Shown piece by piece: positions 1-7,529 of a stretch of DNA of 26,275 nucleotides. The stretch spans positions 1 to 26,275 of the forward strand of contig JBCCGE010000043.1 in assembly GCA_039029455.1 (NCBI GenBank), given 5' to 3'. The stretch comes from JBCCGE01 sp039029455. GTDB lineage: Bacteria; Pseudomonadota; Gammaproteobacteria; Arenicellales; Poriferihabitantaceae. The position numbers were made by a program, and so were the translations under genes. The first letter of the stretch is position 1. Every line of letters starts with the position of its first letter. The notes below the pieces were generated by a model. The model did no database searches. It worked only from the letters and a program-made list of their open reading frames with translations, and was not told where the DNA came from.

Positions 1-234
1 AGGCGTTTTTGTTATAGATCTACACGGATTAGAATTAACTGATGTAATAAACCACTATCCTAAAATATACCAATGGGTTTTAGAACGGGTAACCACCATT
101 TCTCTCTAAATTGTTTATCTTTCGATTGCAATCTTGTTGCTTTGACCCGTTCTAAAACCCATTGGTATATTTTAGGATAGTGGTTTATTACATCAGTTAA
201 TTCTAATCCGTGTAGATCTATAACAAAAACGCCT
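1..234. repeat. Perfect 90-bp fold-back inverted repeat at window edge
   Basis: Bases 1-90 are the exact reverse complement of bases 145-234, with a 54-base spacer at 91-144. The right arm and spacer continue the reading frame of the restriction-modification gene. The left arm does not: it brings the frame to a stop 10 codons after the junction at base 90. A long, mismatch-free arm that starts abruptly inside a coding region and runs to the end of the sequence is typical of a fold-back chimera from multiple-displacement amplification or of an assembly end artefact. A real biological hairpin is possible but less likely. Confidence 0.95.
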
Positions 235-2609
235 CTTGAAACTTGTGAGAAATCTTTACCGTTTAGATATGGTCGAATATGGGGGTGTCCTTTGGATTCA
301 TCATAATCAAGTTCATTTATTGCTTGATCCTTAGTCAGAGTGAATCCTCTGCCGTGCGGTATGATTCCCCTCGAAGACAACCCGCTATTTCCAACAAGGG
401 CTTTTACTGAAGTAAGGTCAGCGCCTGCGCGAAGATCTGATGTGATTTTTCCAACAGACGTTTTTAGTGAAACTTTAGCCTCATTATCACCCAGGCTTTC
501 TTCATCCACAGCAATTCCTAATACTCCCTGATGACTACCCTTACTCGCGACGGTCATTGCTATGCGCACATCTGCGCCGTCTGATGAATCAACCCAAGGG
601 TGGTCCGGTATAGTGAAAATGATAGATAACGGTTTCTTATTAGATAAAAATTTCTCGATTACTTTTCTATTGAAAGCTTGCTTAAGGCTGTTTGTAGTAA
701 TAAATCCAAATCTTTGGCATTTATTACTCATTTCTAATGCTGAAATTTCCCACCAATACATAACAAAATCTGCTGATTCTGGAACACTATCCCATACTGA
801 ACGGATTGCATTTACGTAGCCATCCCCCAGAGAAGTTCTCATCCGCTTATTACCAATAAATGGGGGATTACCCACAATATAATCCGCCTCTGGCCACTCA
901 GCCTTACGCGGATTACTATAGGTGTAAACTGATGCGCGCTTACTATCATCGGGAATCAACTCACCAGTAACGGCACTAGTTTTAAAGCTAAAGCCATCCC
1001 AAATGGTAACTGCCTGACCGTGCTCATCTAACAACTCCGATTTACTGTCATATTCAATCAGCGCATCTCGATTTTCGATATTTTGAAAGTCCCGCAGGAT
1101 GGGGTCGGGTAAATTCAGTTTACCGTGAATACGGTAGTGCCATTGCAGGAAACCAATCCACAAGACGATTTCAGCAATGGCGGCGGCCCTTGGGTTGATT
1201 TCTATACCCAAAAACTGGTGAGGATCTACGGTGAGGCCTTCTGCCTCAAGTGAGGCTTGGCCCCCGCTTAAGTCGCGAATGGAGTTTAAGACCTCACCCT
1301 CTAAGCGTTTTAGGTGCTCCAGTGCTACGTATAGGAAGTTGGCGCTACCACAGGCGGGGTCTAGGATCTTGATGTTACATAAATGGAGGTGGAACTCGCG
1401 TAGTGTATTGAGTGCTTTTTCTTCGGTTTTTTTGGCCTCACTCTGCAACAAAACTTCCACCTCTACCTGGACGGTATTCCACTTGTCGCGTAATGGATCA
1501 AGTAACGTGGGTATTACCAAACGTTCCACGTAGGCTCTTGGTGTGTAGTGTGCGCCCAGTTTGTGCCGTTCACGAGGATCTAAAGCACGTTCTAGAAGCG
1601 TGCCAAAGATGGCCGGTTCCACATAGCGCCAATCGGCTTTGGCGGCGTCAATTAGTAATTGGATTTGTTCTACGTTTAAGGGGATGGGGTCAATGTCGGT
1701 AAACAGGCCGCCGTTAAATCTACGCAACTTAGTACGCAACTGGCCTTCAAAGCCGCCGGTGTTCATTGCACTCCATAGGCTTGTCATGGAATCGACAAAA
1801 TGTTCGGGAGTTTGCTTTATACCTTCTAATAACTCAGTGAAACTACCTTCGGGAATTAACTCTACGTCTTCACTGAACATAGTGAATAGGCAGCGTTTTA
1901 TAAAGTGGGCGGTTCGCTCAACTTCAAAACCCGCTTGCTCTAAAGATTTAGCCAGTTCTGCCAAGGTGGCGCTGACCTCGCGAGTGACTTCAGCAGCGTA
2001 TTTGCTTTCATTAAGCGCGTGTGGTTCTAACCACAGGGTCTGCAAGCGCTGTTGAATATCCGTTTTAGCAATGTCGGCAAGCGTAGTGGTGAAATTGCCG
2101 GTATCGGGGTAATGCTGGTATAGACCACCTGAGCAACTGAACTCTGAATACAGTTGGATACTGCGACCTACATCCACCACGACAATAAACGGCGGGCGGC
2201 CCTCATCGACTGGAAGGGTGCGCACATAGTTTTCGGCCTGATTGAAAGCCTTTTTCATGGCGGTATTCCAGCCGTGGGAGCCGATCTTTTTACCAGTCTG
2301 TTTACCCTCCATAACAAAGCTGTCGCGACGGTACAAATCAACGCGATTCTTCCCTTGCTTTAGTTGGCCGTCGTTATCAAAGCTGTCTACTGGGTACTCA
2401 AAAATATACGCCCCGTCTTTATTAGCATCACTTTTAGGGTCGGGATGTGGCAGATTCAGGGCGTCGCATAAGTCGCGAGCGAAAGATTGAAAATCGGCTA
2501 GCTCTGAACCTTTGCCTTGAGTGTTCTCCCACTTTGCGATGAAGGCGGTGATGTTTGTTTGGTCGATGGTTGGAAGGTCAAGCTTTCTGCGATTCATGAC
2601 GCGAGCCAT
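60..2609 (-). CDS. MmeI-like type II restriction-modification enzyme, 3' end lost
   Basis: This is a single-chain enzyme that should combine an endonuclease and an N6-adenine DNA methyltransferase. The nuclease motif D91-x9-E101-G-K103 matches the D-x9-ExK site of MmeI. A helical connector follows, then methyltransferase motif X (GAHYT, 352-356), motif I (DPACGSANF, 417-425, with Ala where Gly is usual) and motif IV (NPPF, 581-584). The target-recognition part begins after about residue 590. The conserved C-terminal region is entered (REKWW near residue 839), but the last 10 residues come from the fold-back arm, so bases 60-90 are not authentic coding sequence. Family members carry further C-terminal sequence. 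The start ATG at 2609 has AGGA about 9 nt upstream; a second ATG lies four codons inside. The DNA looks more AT-rich than the metabolic genes that follow, which suggests transfer. No separate partner gene is visible, as expected for this class. Confidence 0.85.
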   Translation of the reverse strand: MARVMNRRKLDLPTIDQTNITAFIAKWENTQGKGSELADFQSFARDLCDALNLPHPDPKSDANKDGAYIFEYPVDSFDNDGQLKQGKNRVDLYRRDSFVMEGKQTGKKIGSHGWNTAMKKAFNQAENYVRTLPVDEGRPPFIVVVDVGRSIQLYSEFSCSGGLYQHYPDTGNFTTTLADIAKTDIQQRLQTLWLEPHALNESKYAAEVTREVSATLAELAKSLEQAGFEVERTAHFIKRCLFTMFSEDVELIPEGSFTELLEGIKQTPEHFVDSMTSLWSAMNTGGFEGQLRTKLRRFNGGLFTDIDPIPLNVEQIQLLIDAAKADWRYVEPAIFGTLLERALDPRERHKLGAHYTPRAYVERLVIPTLLDPLRDKWNTVQVEVEVLLQSEAKKTEEKALNTLREFHLHLCNIKILDPACGSANFLYVALEHLKRLEGEVLNSIRDLSGGQASLEAEGLTVDPHQFLGIEINPRAAAIAEIVLWIGFLQWHYRIHGKLNLPDPILRDFQNIENRDALIEYDSKSELLDEHGQAVTIWDGFSFKTSAVTGELIPDDSKRASVYTYSNPRKAEWPEADYIVGNPPFIGNKRMRTSLGDGYVNAIRSVWDSVPESADFVMYWWEISALEMSNKCQRFGFITTNSLKQAFNRKVIEKFLSNKKPLSIIFTIPDHPWVDSSDGADVRIAMTVASKGSHQGVLGIAVDEESLGDNEAKVSLKTSVGKITSDLRAGADLTSVKALVGNSGLSSRGIIPHGRGFTLTKDQAINELDYDESKGHPHIRPYLNGKDFSQVSRGVFVIDLHGLELTDVINHYPKIYQWVLERVKATRLQSKDKQFREKWWLPVLKPIGIF

Positions 2610-2756
2610 AGGTTCATCCTGAAATAAGAATTTTACTGTGTGAAAACAATAGACACCTAATGAAGTCCAATGTCCGCCATGAGTATTCTGCGGCCATTGA
2701 CAAGACTTAGCAAATCTCGAAATACTGTCAACCAGAACAACTCCGAACGTTTACGT

Positions 2757-3914
2757 TTAGTACGACCGGGGCATCCCCAAAACATGTTCTGCAACATAAC
2801 TCAGGATCAGATTGGTTGAAATTGGCGCCACCTGATACAACCGTGCTTCGCGGAATTTTCGTTCGATGTCATATTCTTCTGCAAAACCAAAACCACCGTG
2901 TGTCTGCACGCAGGCCTCTGCCGCCGCCCAGGACGCATCCGCGGCAAGCATTTTCGCCAGATTGGCTTCTTCACCCGGATTCTCTCCCGCCTCATAGAGC
3001 CTGATTGCCTCGTTGAGCATCAGCTCTGCTGATCTCATTTGCGCATACGCTTTCGCAATCGGAAACTGGATCCCCTGATTCTGTCCAATAGGGCGACCAA
3101 ACACGCTGCGTTCACTGGCATAAGATGAAGCTTTCTCAATAAACCATTTGGCATCGCCAATACATTCCGCAGAAATCAGAATACGTTCAGCGTTCATACC
3201 GGAAAGGATGTACCGAAAGCCTTTGCCTTCTTCACCGATCAGCGCACTTGCAGGCACCGGCAGGTTATCAAAGAATATTTCAGTAGTGGCATGATTCATC
3301 ATTGTCCGGATGGGTCGAATAGTCAGGCTGTTCTCCGGACAGTCGCGCATATCCACCAACATGACTGAGAGCCCGTCGGTTCTCTTCTTAACCTGATCCC
3401 GCGGCGTCGTTCGACACAGCAACAACATCAAATCAGATTGCGCCGCGCGAGACGTCCAGATTTTCTGACCGTTAACGATGTATTGATCACCATCACGTCT
3501 GGCGGTAGTGCGCAATGCAGTGGTATCTGTACCGCTGGACGGTTCAGTGACCCCGAAAGCCTGCAATCGCAGATCACCGGACGCGATACCCGGAAGATAC
3601 TGTTTTTTCTGAGCATCAGAGCCATGGCGAAGTACCGTACCCATGGTGTACATCTGAGCATGACAGGCTGCCGCATTGCACCCGGTATGGTGAATTGTTT
3701 CCAGAATTGCGGCGCCGGCAGAGATTGGCAAACCGCTGCCCCCGAATTCCTCCGGAATCAGAGCCGCCAGATATCCCGATTCCGTTAACGACTGAACGAA
3801 AGCCTGGGGATACGCCTGCTCACGATCACACTGTCGCCAGTACTCACCCGGATAGTCTCGACACAACTGTCGGACCGAGTCTCGAATTTCCTGATGATCC
3901 AGATCGTAGTTCAT
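2757..3914 (-). CDS. acyl-CoA dehydrogenase family flavoprotein
   Basis: A 385-residue FAD enzyme of usual length that oxidises an acyl-CoA to the 2,3-enoyl-CoA and passes electrons to ETF. The middle domain carries the flavin-binding stretch GVTEPSSGTD (121-130) and the KIWTS strand (151-155). The C-terminal helical domain contains FGRPIG and THGGFGF (338-344). The usual C-terminal catalytic Glu (YEGT loop) is replaced: Pro364 sits at that place. A Glu is present at 243 (SGMNAERI), the helix-G position used by isovaleryl-CoA dehydrogenase, so activity is plausible with a branched or unusual acyl group. The ATG at 3914 has GGAG 8 nt upstream. It is the last gene of the lyase/CoA-transferase/dehydrogenase set, 20 bp after the CoA-transferase. 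The substrate is not known; a methyl-branched dicarboxyl-CoA is an inference from its neighbours. Confidence 0.88.
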   Translation of the reverse strand: MNYDLDHQEIRDSVRQLCRDYPGEYWRQCDREQAYPQAFVQSLTESGYLAALIPEEFGGSGLPISAGAAILETIHHTGCNAAACHAQMYTMGTVLRHGSDAQKKQYLPGIASGDLRLQAFGVTEPSSGTDTTALRTTARRDGDQYIVNGQKIWTSRAAQSDLMLLLCRTTPRDQVKKRTDGLSVMLVDMRDCPENSLTIRPIRTMMNHATTEIFFDNLPVPASALIGEEGKGFRYILSGMNAERILISAECIGDAKWFIEKASSYASERSVFGRPIGQNQGIQFPIAKAYAQMRSAELMLNEAIRLYEAGENPGEEANLAKMLAADASWAAAEACVQTHGGFGFAEEYDIERKFREARLYQVAPISTNLILSYVAEHVLGMPRSY

Positions 3915-3934
3915 AAATTATCTCCGGTAATTTT

Positions 3935-5068
3935 CTACTCTTCAGCAGTTGAAAATTCAGTTCTGACCGCAGCGCTGTGCTGACCCAGTGCCGGAACGAG
4001 CGTGGGTCGTTCCTGTTCGGTTCTGACTGGCAGGTCCGCCATGTCGACAGTCATGCCTCCGAATTCTGCCTGTAGATTTCGTAAGAACCGATGTTCCGAC
4101 AAATCTTCCACCTCACTGAGCTGGCCGTTGGCGATACCCGTCTCATTCAGAAGCAGAATCAGGTCGCTGCGATCATGACCAGAAAATACTGTATCAATAA
4201 TCTGTTGCAACTGCTCACGATGGGTCACCCTGTCCGCATTGTCTGCAAACCTGGGATCATCAGCCAACTCGGGTTGTCGCAGCACCTGCTCGCAAAAGAT
4301 GGTCCATTCCCGGTTACTTTGAATTGCGATCAGGACCTGCTCACCTGCGGCACAGGTAAACGCACCATACGGTGCAATTAGAGCGTGTGTCAGACCAAGC
4401 CGCTTTGGCGCGCCCCCCAGATATCGATGGGACAACAGCGGCATATTCATCCAGTCGGCCAAAACATCGAACATAGACACCGACAGATCAATACCTTTAC
4501 CTGTGCGTCCACGCTGAATGAGCGCCCGCAATATTGCTGAAAATGCGGTCAGTCCGGTCGCAATATCACAGATGGATACACCCACCCGCGTGGGCGCTTC
4601 CGCGGTTCCGGTTACCGCGCACAATCCGCTTTCCGCCTGCACGAGAAAATCATAGGCCTTCTTTTTTGCCGCTTCACCACTGTTGCCGTAGCCGTTAATG
4701 TCGCAGCAAATCAAAGTCGGATTGTGTTCACGCAACACGTCTCCGCCAAATCCTCGGCGCGCCAGCGACCCGGGGGCCAGGTTGTGCAAAAACACATCCG
4801 CCCTGCGCAGCATATTCCTTAACAAAGCGATATCCTCTGACCGATTCAGATCGAGACACACGGATTCCTTGCCTCGGTTCATCCAGGCGAAAAAAGTGCT
4901 TTCGCCATTCGCCCCTCGATCATATCGACGTGCCAGGTCGCCCTCCGGACGTTCGATCTTGATGACCCGAGCACCCGCATCCGCCAGCATCAAGCCACAG
5001 TAGGGTGCGGAAACTGCCTGATCAATCGATACCACCAGCAGACCATCCAGTTCACGATATAAACCCAT
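3935..5068 (-). CDS. CaiB/BaiF (class III) CoA-transferase
   Basis: A 377-residue class III CoA-transferase that moves CoA from a donor such as succinyl-CoA to a free carboxylic acid. Family features are the N-terminal D-x-A/V-SAPYCGLMLADAGARVIKIE stretch (about 16-39), the LDLNRSE segment (72-78), and the YDFLVQAESG block. Asp140 in that block is the expected catalytic Asp that forms the mixed anhydride. The length is slightly short for the family (about 380-420). The ATG at 5068 has GAGGA 8 nt upstream. It lies between the lyase gene (132 bp upstream) and the acyl-CoA dehydrogenase (20 bp downstream) on the same strand, so it probably activates the acid that those enzymes process. Itaconate or mesaconate CoA-transferases are members of this family, but nothing here fixes the substrate. 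Confidence 0.88.
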   Translation of the reverse strand: MGLYRELDGLLVVSIDQAVSAPYCGLMLADAGARVIKIERPEGDLARRYDRGANGESTFFAWMNRGKESVCLDLNRSEDIALLRNMLRRADVFLHNLAPGSLARRGFGGDVLREHNPTLICCDINGYGNSGEAAKKKAYDFLVQAESGLCAVTGTAEAPTRVGVSICDIATGLTAFSAILRALIQRGRTGKGIDLSVSMFDVLADWMNMPLLSHRYLGGAPKRLGLTHALIAPYGAFTCAAGEQVLIAIQSNREWTIFCEQVLRQPELADDPRFADNADRVTHREQLQQIIDTVFSGHDRSDLILLLNETGIANGQLSEVEDLSEHRFLRNLQAEFGGMTVDMADLPVRTEQERPTLVPALGQHSAAVRTEFSTAEE

Positions 5069-5200
5069 AAATTTTTCCTCTCAAAAGATGCACTCAAAGC
5101 CGCAGCCGAAACCCGTCGGCACACAGCAAGCCATCAGCGAGTCGCGTTCAAAATGTAATGTCAACGATTGCTTCATTTTTTAAGATTCCGGCCGTGTTAA

Positions 5201-6136
5201 TCAGCCAACACTCTTTGAAGATGTGAAGGTTTTCGCCACCCCGGCGCGGAAAACTCTGCCTTCGGTTTGTTCTCCGGGCAACCAGCTGTCAATTTTCTCA
5301 CGCAACTCAAGCAAAGCATCCAGATCTATACCGGTATCCATTCCCAAAGACTCGAGCAAATAAACCCCGTCCTCCGTCGCAATGTTTCCGGTTGCACCGG
5401 GTGCAAACGGGCATCCGCCCAGTCCACCGAGAGCAGCATCAAATCGTCGAATTCCCACCTCGACCGCTGCCACTACGTTAGCGAGTCCCATACCACGCGT
5501 ATCGTGAAAGTGGGCAGCAAGCGGAAGATTTCCTACGTTAACTGAAATAGCATCCAGCAATCGACGTACCTGAAACGGATTGGCGTAACCGACGGTATCC
5601 GCGATATTGAGTTCATCGGCACCCGCGACTGCCAATTGCTGCGCCACCTCCAGCACGCGATTTTCTTCGACTACACCCTGAATGTTGCACCCATACGCCG
5701 TTGCAACAGCGGCGGACAACTCGACATTCGTTTGCAGGTTTCTTTGGTTTCGTTCTGTTACCAACGCCCTGAATTCTGCAATCGAATCATCTGTAGTACG
5801 CCGAACATTGGCGCGATTGTGCGCCTCACTGGCGGAAAGGACAAAGGTGATTTTGTCTACATCGAGATCAAGCGCCCGTATCCCGCCTTTAAGGTTCGGC
5901 ACTAACACTCCTGTGCGAAGCGCGCTGATACCGTTTGCGCCACGAATTACATCGGCTGCGTCCGCGAATTGAGGGATTAGAGTGGGCGGCACGATGGACG
6001 ACACCTCAATTTCCCGAAAGCCACAATCCACCTGTTGTCTGACCCACTGAAGCTTGGTTTCAGTAGGCAGCACCTGACCGACCATTTGCAATCCGTCCCG
6101 CAGGCCGACTTCACGCACGATTACACGATTGGTCAT
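5201..6136 (-). CDS. hydroxymethylglutaryl-CoA lyase family protein
   Basis: A 311-residue DRE-TIM metallolyase that should cleave a 3-hydroxy-3-methyl acyl-CoA into acetyl-CoA and a keto product. Active-site residues are all present: R13-D14 in REVGLRDGLQ, H209 and H211 in AHFHD, and Cys242 in GGLGGCPFAPGATGN, followed by IATED. The start is taken as the ATG at 6136, which has AAGAGA 7-12 nt upstream; an in-frame GTG at 6154 would add six residues and would contain that ribosome site. It is the first gene of a three-gene minus-strand set, downstream of a LysR regulator. True HMG-CoA lyase (leucine degradation) usually sits with methylcrotonyl-CoA carboxylase genes, which are absent. A related lyase acting on citramalyl-CoA or another hydroxyacyl-CoA is therefore possible. 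Confidence 0.87.
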   Translation of the reverse strand: MTNRVIVREVGLRDGLQMVGQVLPTETKLQWVRQQVDCGFREIEVSSIVPPTLIPQFADAADVIRGANGISALRTGVLVPNLKGGIRALDLDVDKITFVLSASEAHNRANVRRTTDDSIAEFRALVTERNQRNLQTNVELSAAVATAYGCNIQGVVEENRVLEVAQQLAVAGADELNIADTVGYANPFQVRRLLDAISVNVGNLPLAAHFHDTRGMGLANVVAAVEVGIRRFDAALGGLGGCPFAPGATGNIATEDGVYLLESLGMDTGIDLDALLELREKIDSWLPGEQTEGRVFRAGVAKTFTSSKSVG

Positions 6137-6317
6137 GACTTGTCTCTTGTACACACGACGGATACCGAATCTATTGTTGTTGTTTTATATATAAGCAATG
6201 CAATCAATGTTCCGGCGCCAAAGCTGAAAAACGGTTATCGGAATCTATACCAAGTTCGAACTATTCACGGTTGCGAGTGATAAGGCAAATATAAAGTCTG
6301 TATACGTAATATGCCGG

Positions 6318-6342
6318 ATTTGCATATGCACCAGTTGCAAAT
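6318..6342. promoter_or_regulatory. 7-11-7 inverted repeat, candidate LysR-type operator
   Basis: Arms ATTTGCA and TGCAAAT are perfectly complementary and separated by 11 bases, matching the usual geometry of LysR-family sites (an inverted repeat built round T-N11-A). The left part also contains the 10-bp palindrome TGCATATGCA (6321-6330). The site lies in the 306-bp gap between the LysR stop codon and the lyase start, about 180 bp upstream of the lyase. That is a plausible place for activation of the lyase/CoA-transferase/dehydrogenase operon. No convincing -35/-10 pair was found close to it. The rest of this gap shows nothing else recognisable. Confidence 0.4.
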
Positions 6343-6442
6343 TACGAGCACCGTGTTGCGCAATTTACAGCCCATTTAGGCGATGTGTCATTCGGGCAGT
6401 GCTGATATTCCAAAGCAATGATCTCGACGCGCCGGTTTCCGC

Positions 6443-7384
6443 CTAAACGTCTGGCAGATCGGAACCGGGCTGGGCTGCCCAGAGCCCACCTTTGATCATT
6501 TTTGCCAATTCATACTTCAGAATTGAGATCACAGCATTCGTCGCGCGGGTACTTGATCGACCCGAAGGCAATGCCAGTATTAACTGACGTCTAATGGGCG
6601 GTGATTGAAAAGTGCGCGCCTCCAGAATACCGGACTTTATCTCTTCAGCAACTGCCGATCTTGGAACAAATGCGTGATAAGACCCATTCACAACCAGTGA
6701 CTTTAGGACCCAGAAGGCATCACCCTTAAGCGCGGTATTCAGTGAAACATTCGCTTCGGCAGCAGCAGAATCCAAAACCACCCGGATTCCGTGAGGCCGG
6801 CTTGGCATGATTAAAGGTAGATCTGCGATCTCGCGCAACTCGACCTTCTCACTGATATGCGGTATCGATCCTGTAGGGCTGATAAGAATGATGTCCTCAT
6901 ACAACAACTCTTTTGTATGAAGATGATAATCTGAAGACGGTCCGTACAGAAATGACACATCCAAATCACCTCGCTGCAACCATTCCACCAGATGACCCGA
7001 ATAACCTTCAACCAGTCGAAGACTGACATGAGGCAGCTCTCGTGTTACGCGTTCCACAAGACGCACAGCAAAGACACTATTTATGCTGGGCATCAGACCC
7101 AGTGCAACTTCTCCTGTTACGTCATCAGACATCGACTGGATATCGTAGACCGACTGCTCGAGCTGCCGAATCAGACCCGATACCCGATCCAGAAACGCTC
7201 TGCCTGCGTCCGTGAGATGCATTCCACGCACATGGCGCGAGAACAGCTCAATCCCCATCTCGTGTTCCAGCAGTTTAATATGTCTCGAAAGTGCGGGTTG
7301 TGCGATACGCAGTCGATCAGACGCCCGACTCAGCGATCCGGTTTCGGCAACACATACAAAGGTCTTGAGTTGTTTGATATCCAC
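6443..7384 (-). CDS. LysR family transcriptional regulator
   Basis: A 313-residue regulator with an N-terminal winged helix-turn-helix (residues 1-60; recognition region around SRASDRLRIAQPALSRHIK) and a C-terminal periplasmic-binding-like effector domain (about 90-300). The GTG at 7384 is the natural start by family alignment (MDIKQLKTFVCVAETGS), although no good ribosome site precedes it. It is divergent from the MmgE/PrpD gene and on the same strand as, and upstream of, the lyase operon, so it is the obvious local regulator of both. The effector is unknown; an organic acid or a CoA-linked intermediate of the pathway is an inference. Confidence 0.92.
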   Translation of the reverse strand: MDIKQLKTFVCVAETGSLSRASDRLRIAQPALSRHIKLLEHEMGIELFSRHVRGMHLTDAGRAFLDRVSGLIRQLEQSVYDIQSMSDDVTGEVALGLMPSINSVFAVRLVERVTRELPHVSLRLVEGYSGHLVEWLQRGDLDVSFLYGPSSDYHLHTKELLYEDIILISPTGSIPHISEKVELREIADLPLIMPSRPHGIRVVLDSAAAEANVSLNTALKGDAFWVLKSLVVNGSYHAFVPRSAVAEEIKSGILEARTFQSPPIRRQLILALPSGRSSTRATNAVISILKYELAKMIKGGLWAAQPGSDLPDV

Positions 7385-7433
7385 AAATTCTAATTTTTTT
7401 ATATAGGCGAACTACTTAATATCATTTTTTTAT

Positions 7434-7447
7434 AGATATCAATATCT
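7434..7447. promoter_or_regulatory. AGATAT-CA-ATATCT dyad in LysR-MmgE/PrpD divergent gap
   Basis: A 14-base dyad with 6-base arms lies 50 bp upstream of the LysR start and 83 bp upstream of the MmgE/PrpD start. This is the position where LysR proteins normally bind to control themselves and the divergent gene. The same gap holds a second perfect palindrome, TTTCGCGAAA (7486-7495), which sits inside a GGCTT/AAGCC hairpin (7478-7499) within the leader of the plus-strand gene. The two dyads and the 6318-6342 repeat are not the same sequence, so at most one of them is the LysR box. Confidence 0.3.
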
Positions 7448-7529
7448 GAAAATAGTTAAATAACTCAGACATTCAATGGCTTGTATTTCGCGAAAAGCCT
7501 TCCGGATTGGCTCCTCATCGAATTAAGAC

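Noticed and set aside
2697..2731. TTGACA...TGTCAA dyad as promoter or terminator between the restriction and dehydrogenase genes
   Set aside because: No -10 box lies at a suitable distance from the minus-strand TTGACA, and the long loop without a T-run does not make a terminator.
2757..6136. Itaconate degradation operon (ict-ich-ccl)
   Set aside because: The lyase is of the HMG-CoA lyase type rather than CitE-like, and no itaconyl-CoA hydratase is present. Only the CoA-transferase family is shared.
6137..6154. In-frame GTG extension encoding VYKRQ, resembling translated Nextera mosaic end (adapter remnant)
   Set aside because: Only 14 of the 19 mosaic-end bases match. The segment contains a plausible ribosome site for the ATG at 6136, so adapter contamination is unlikely and the extension is not needed.
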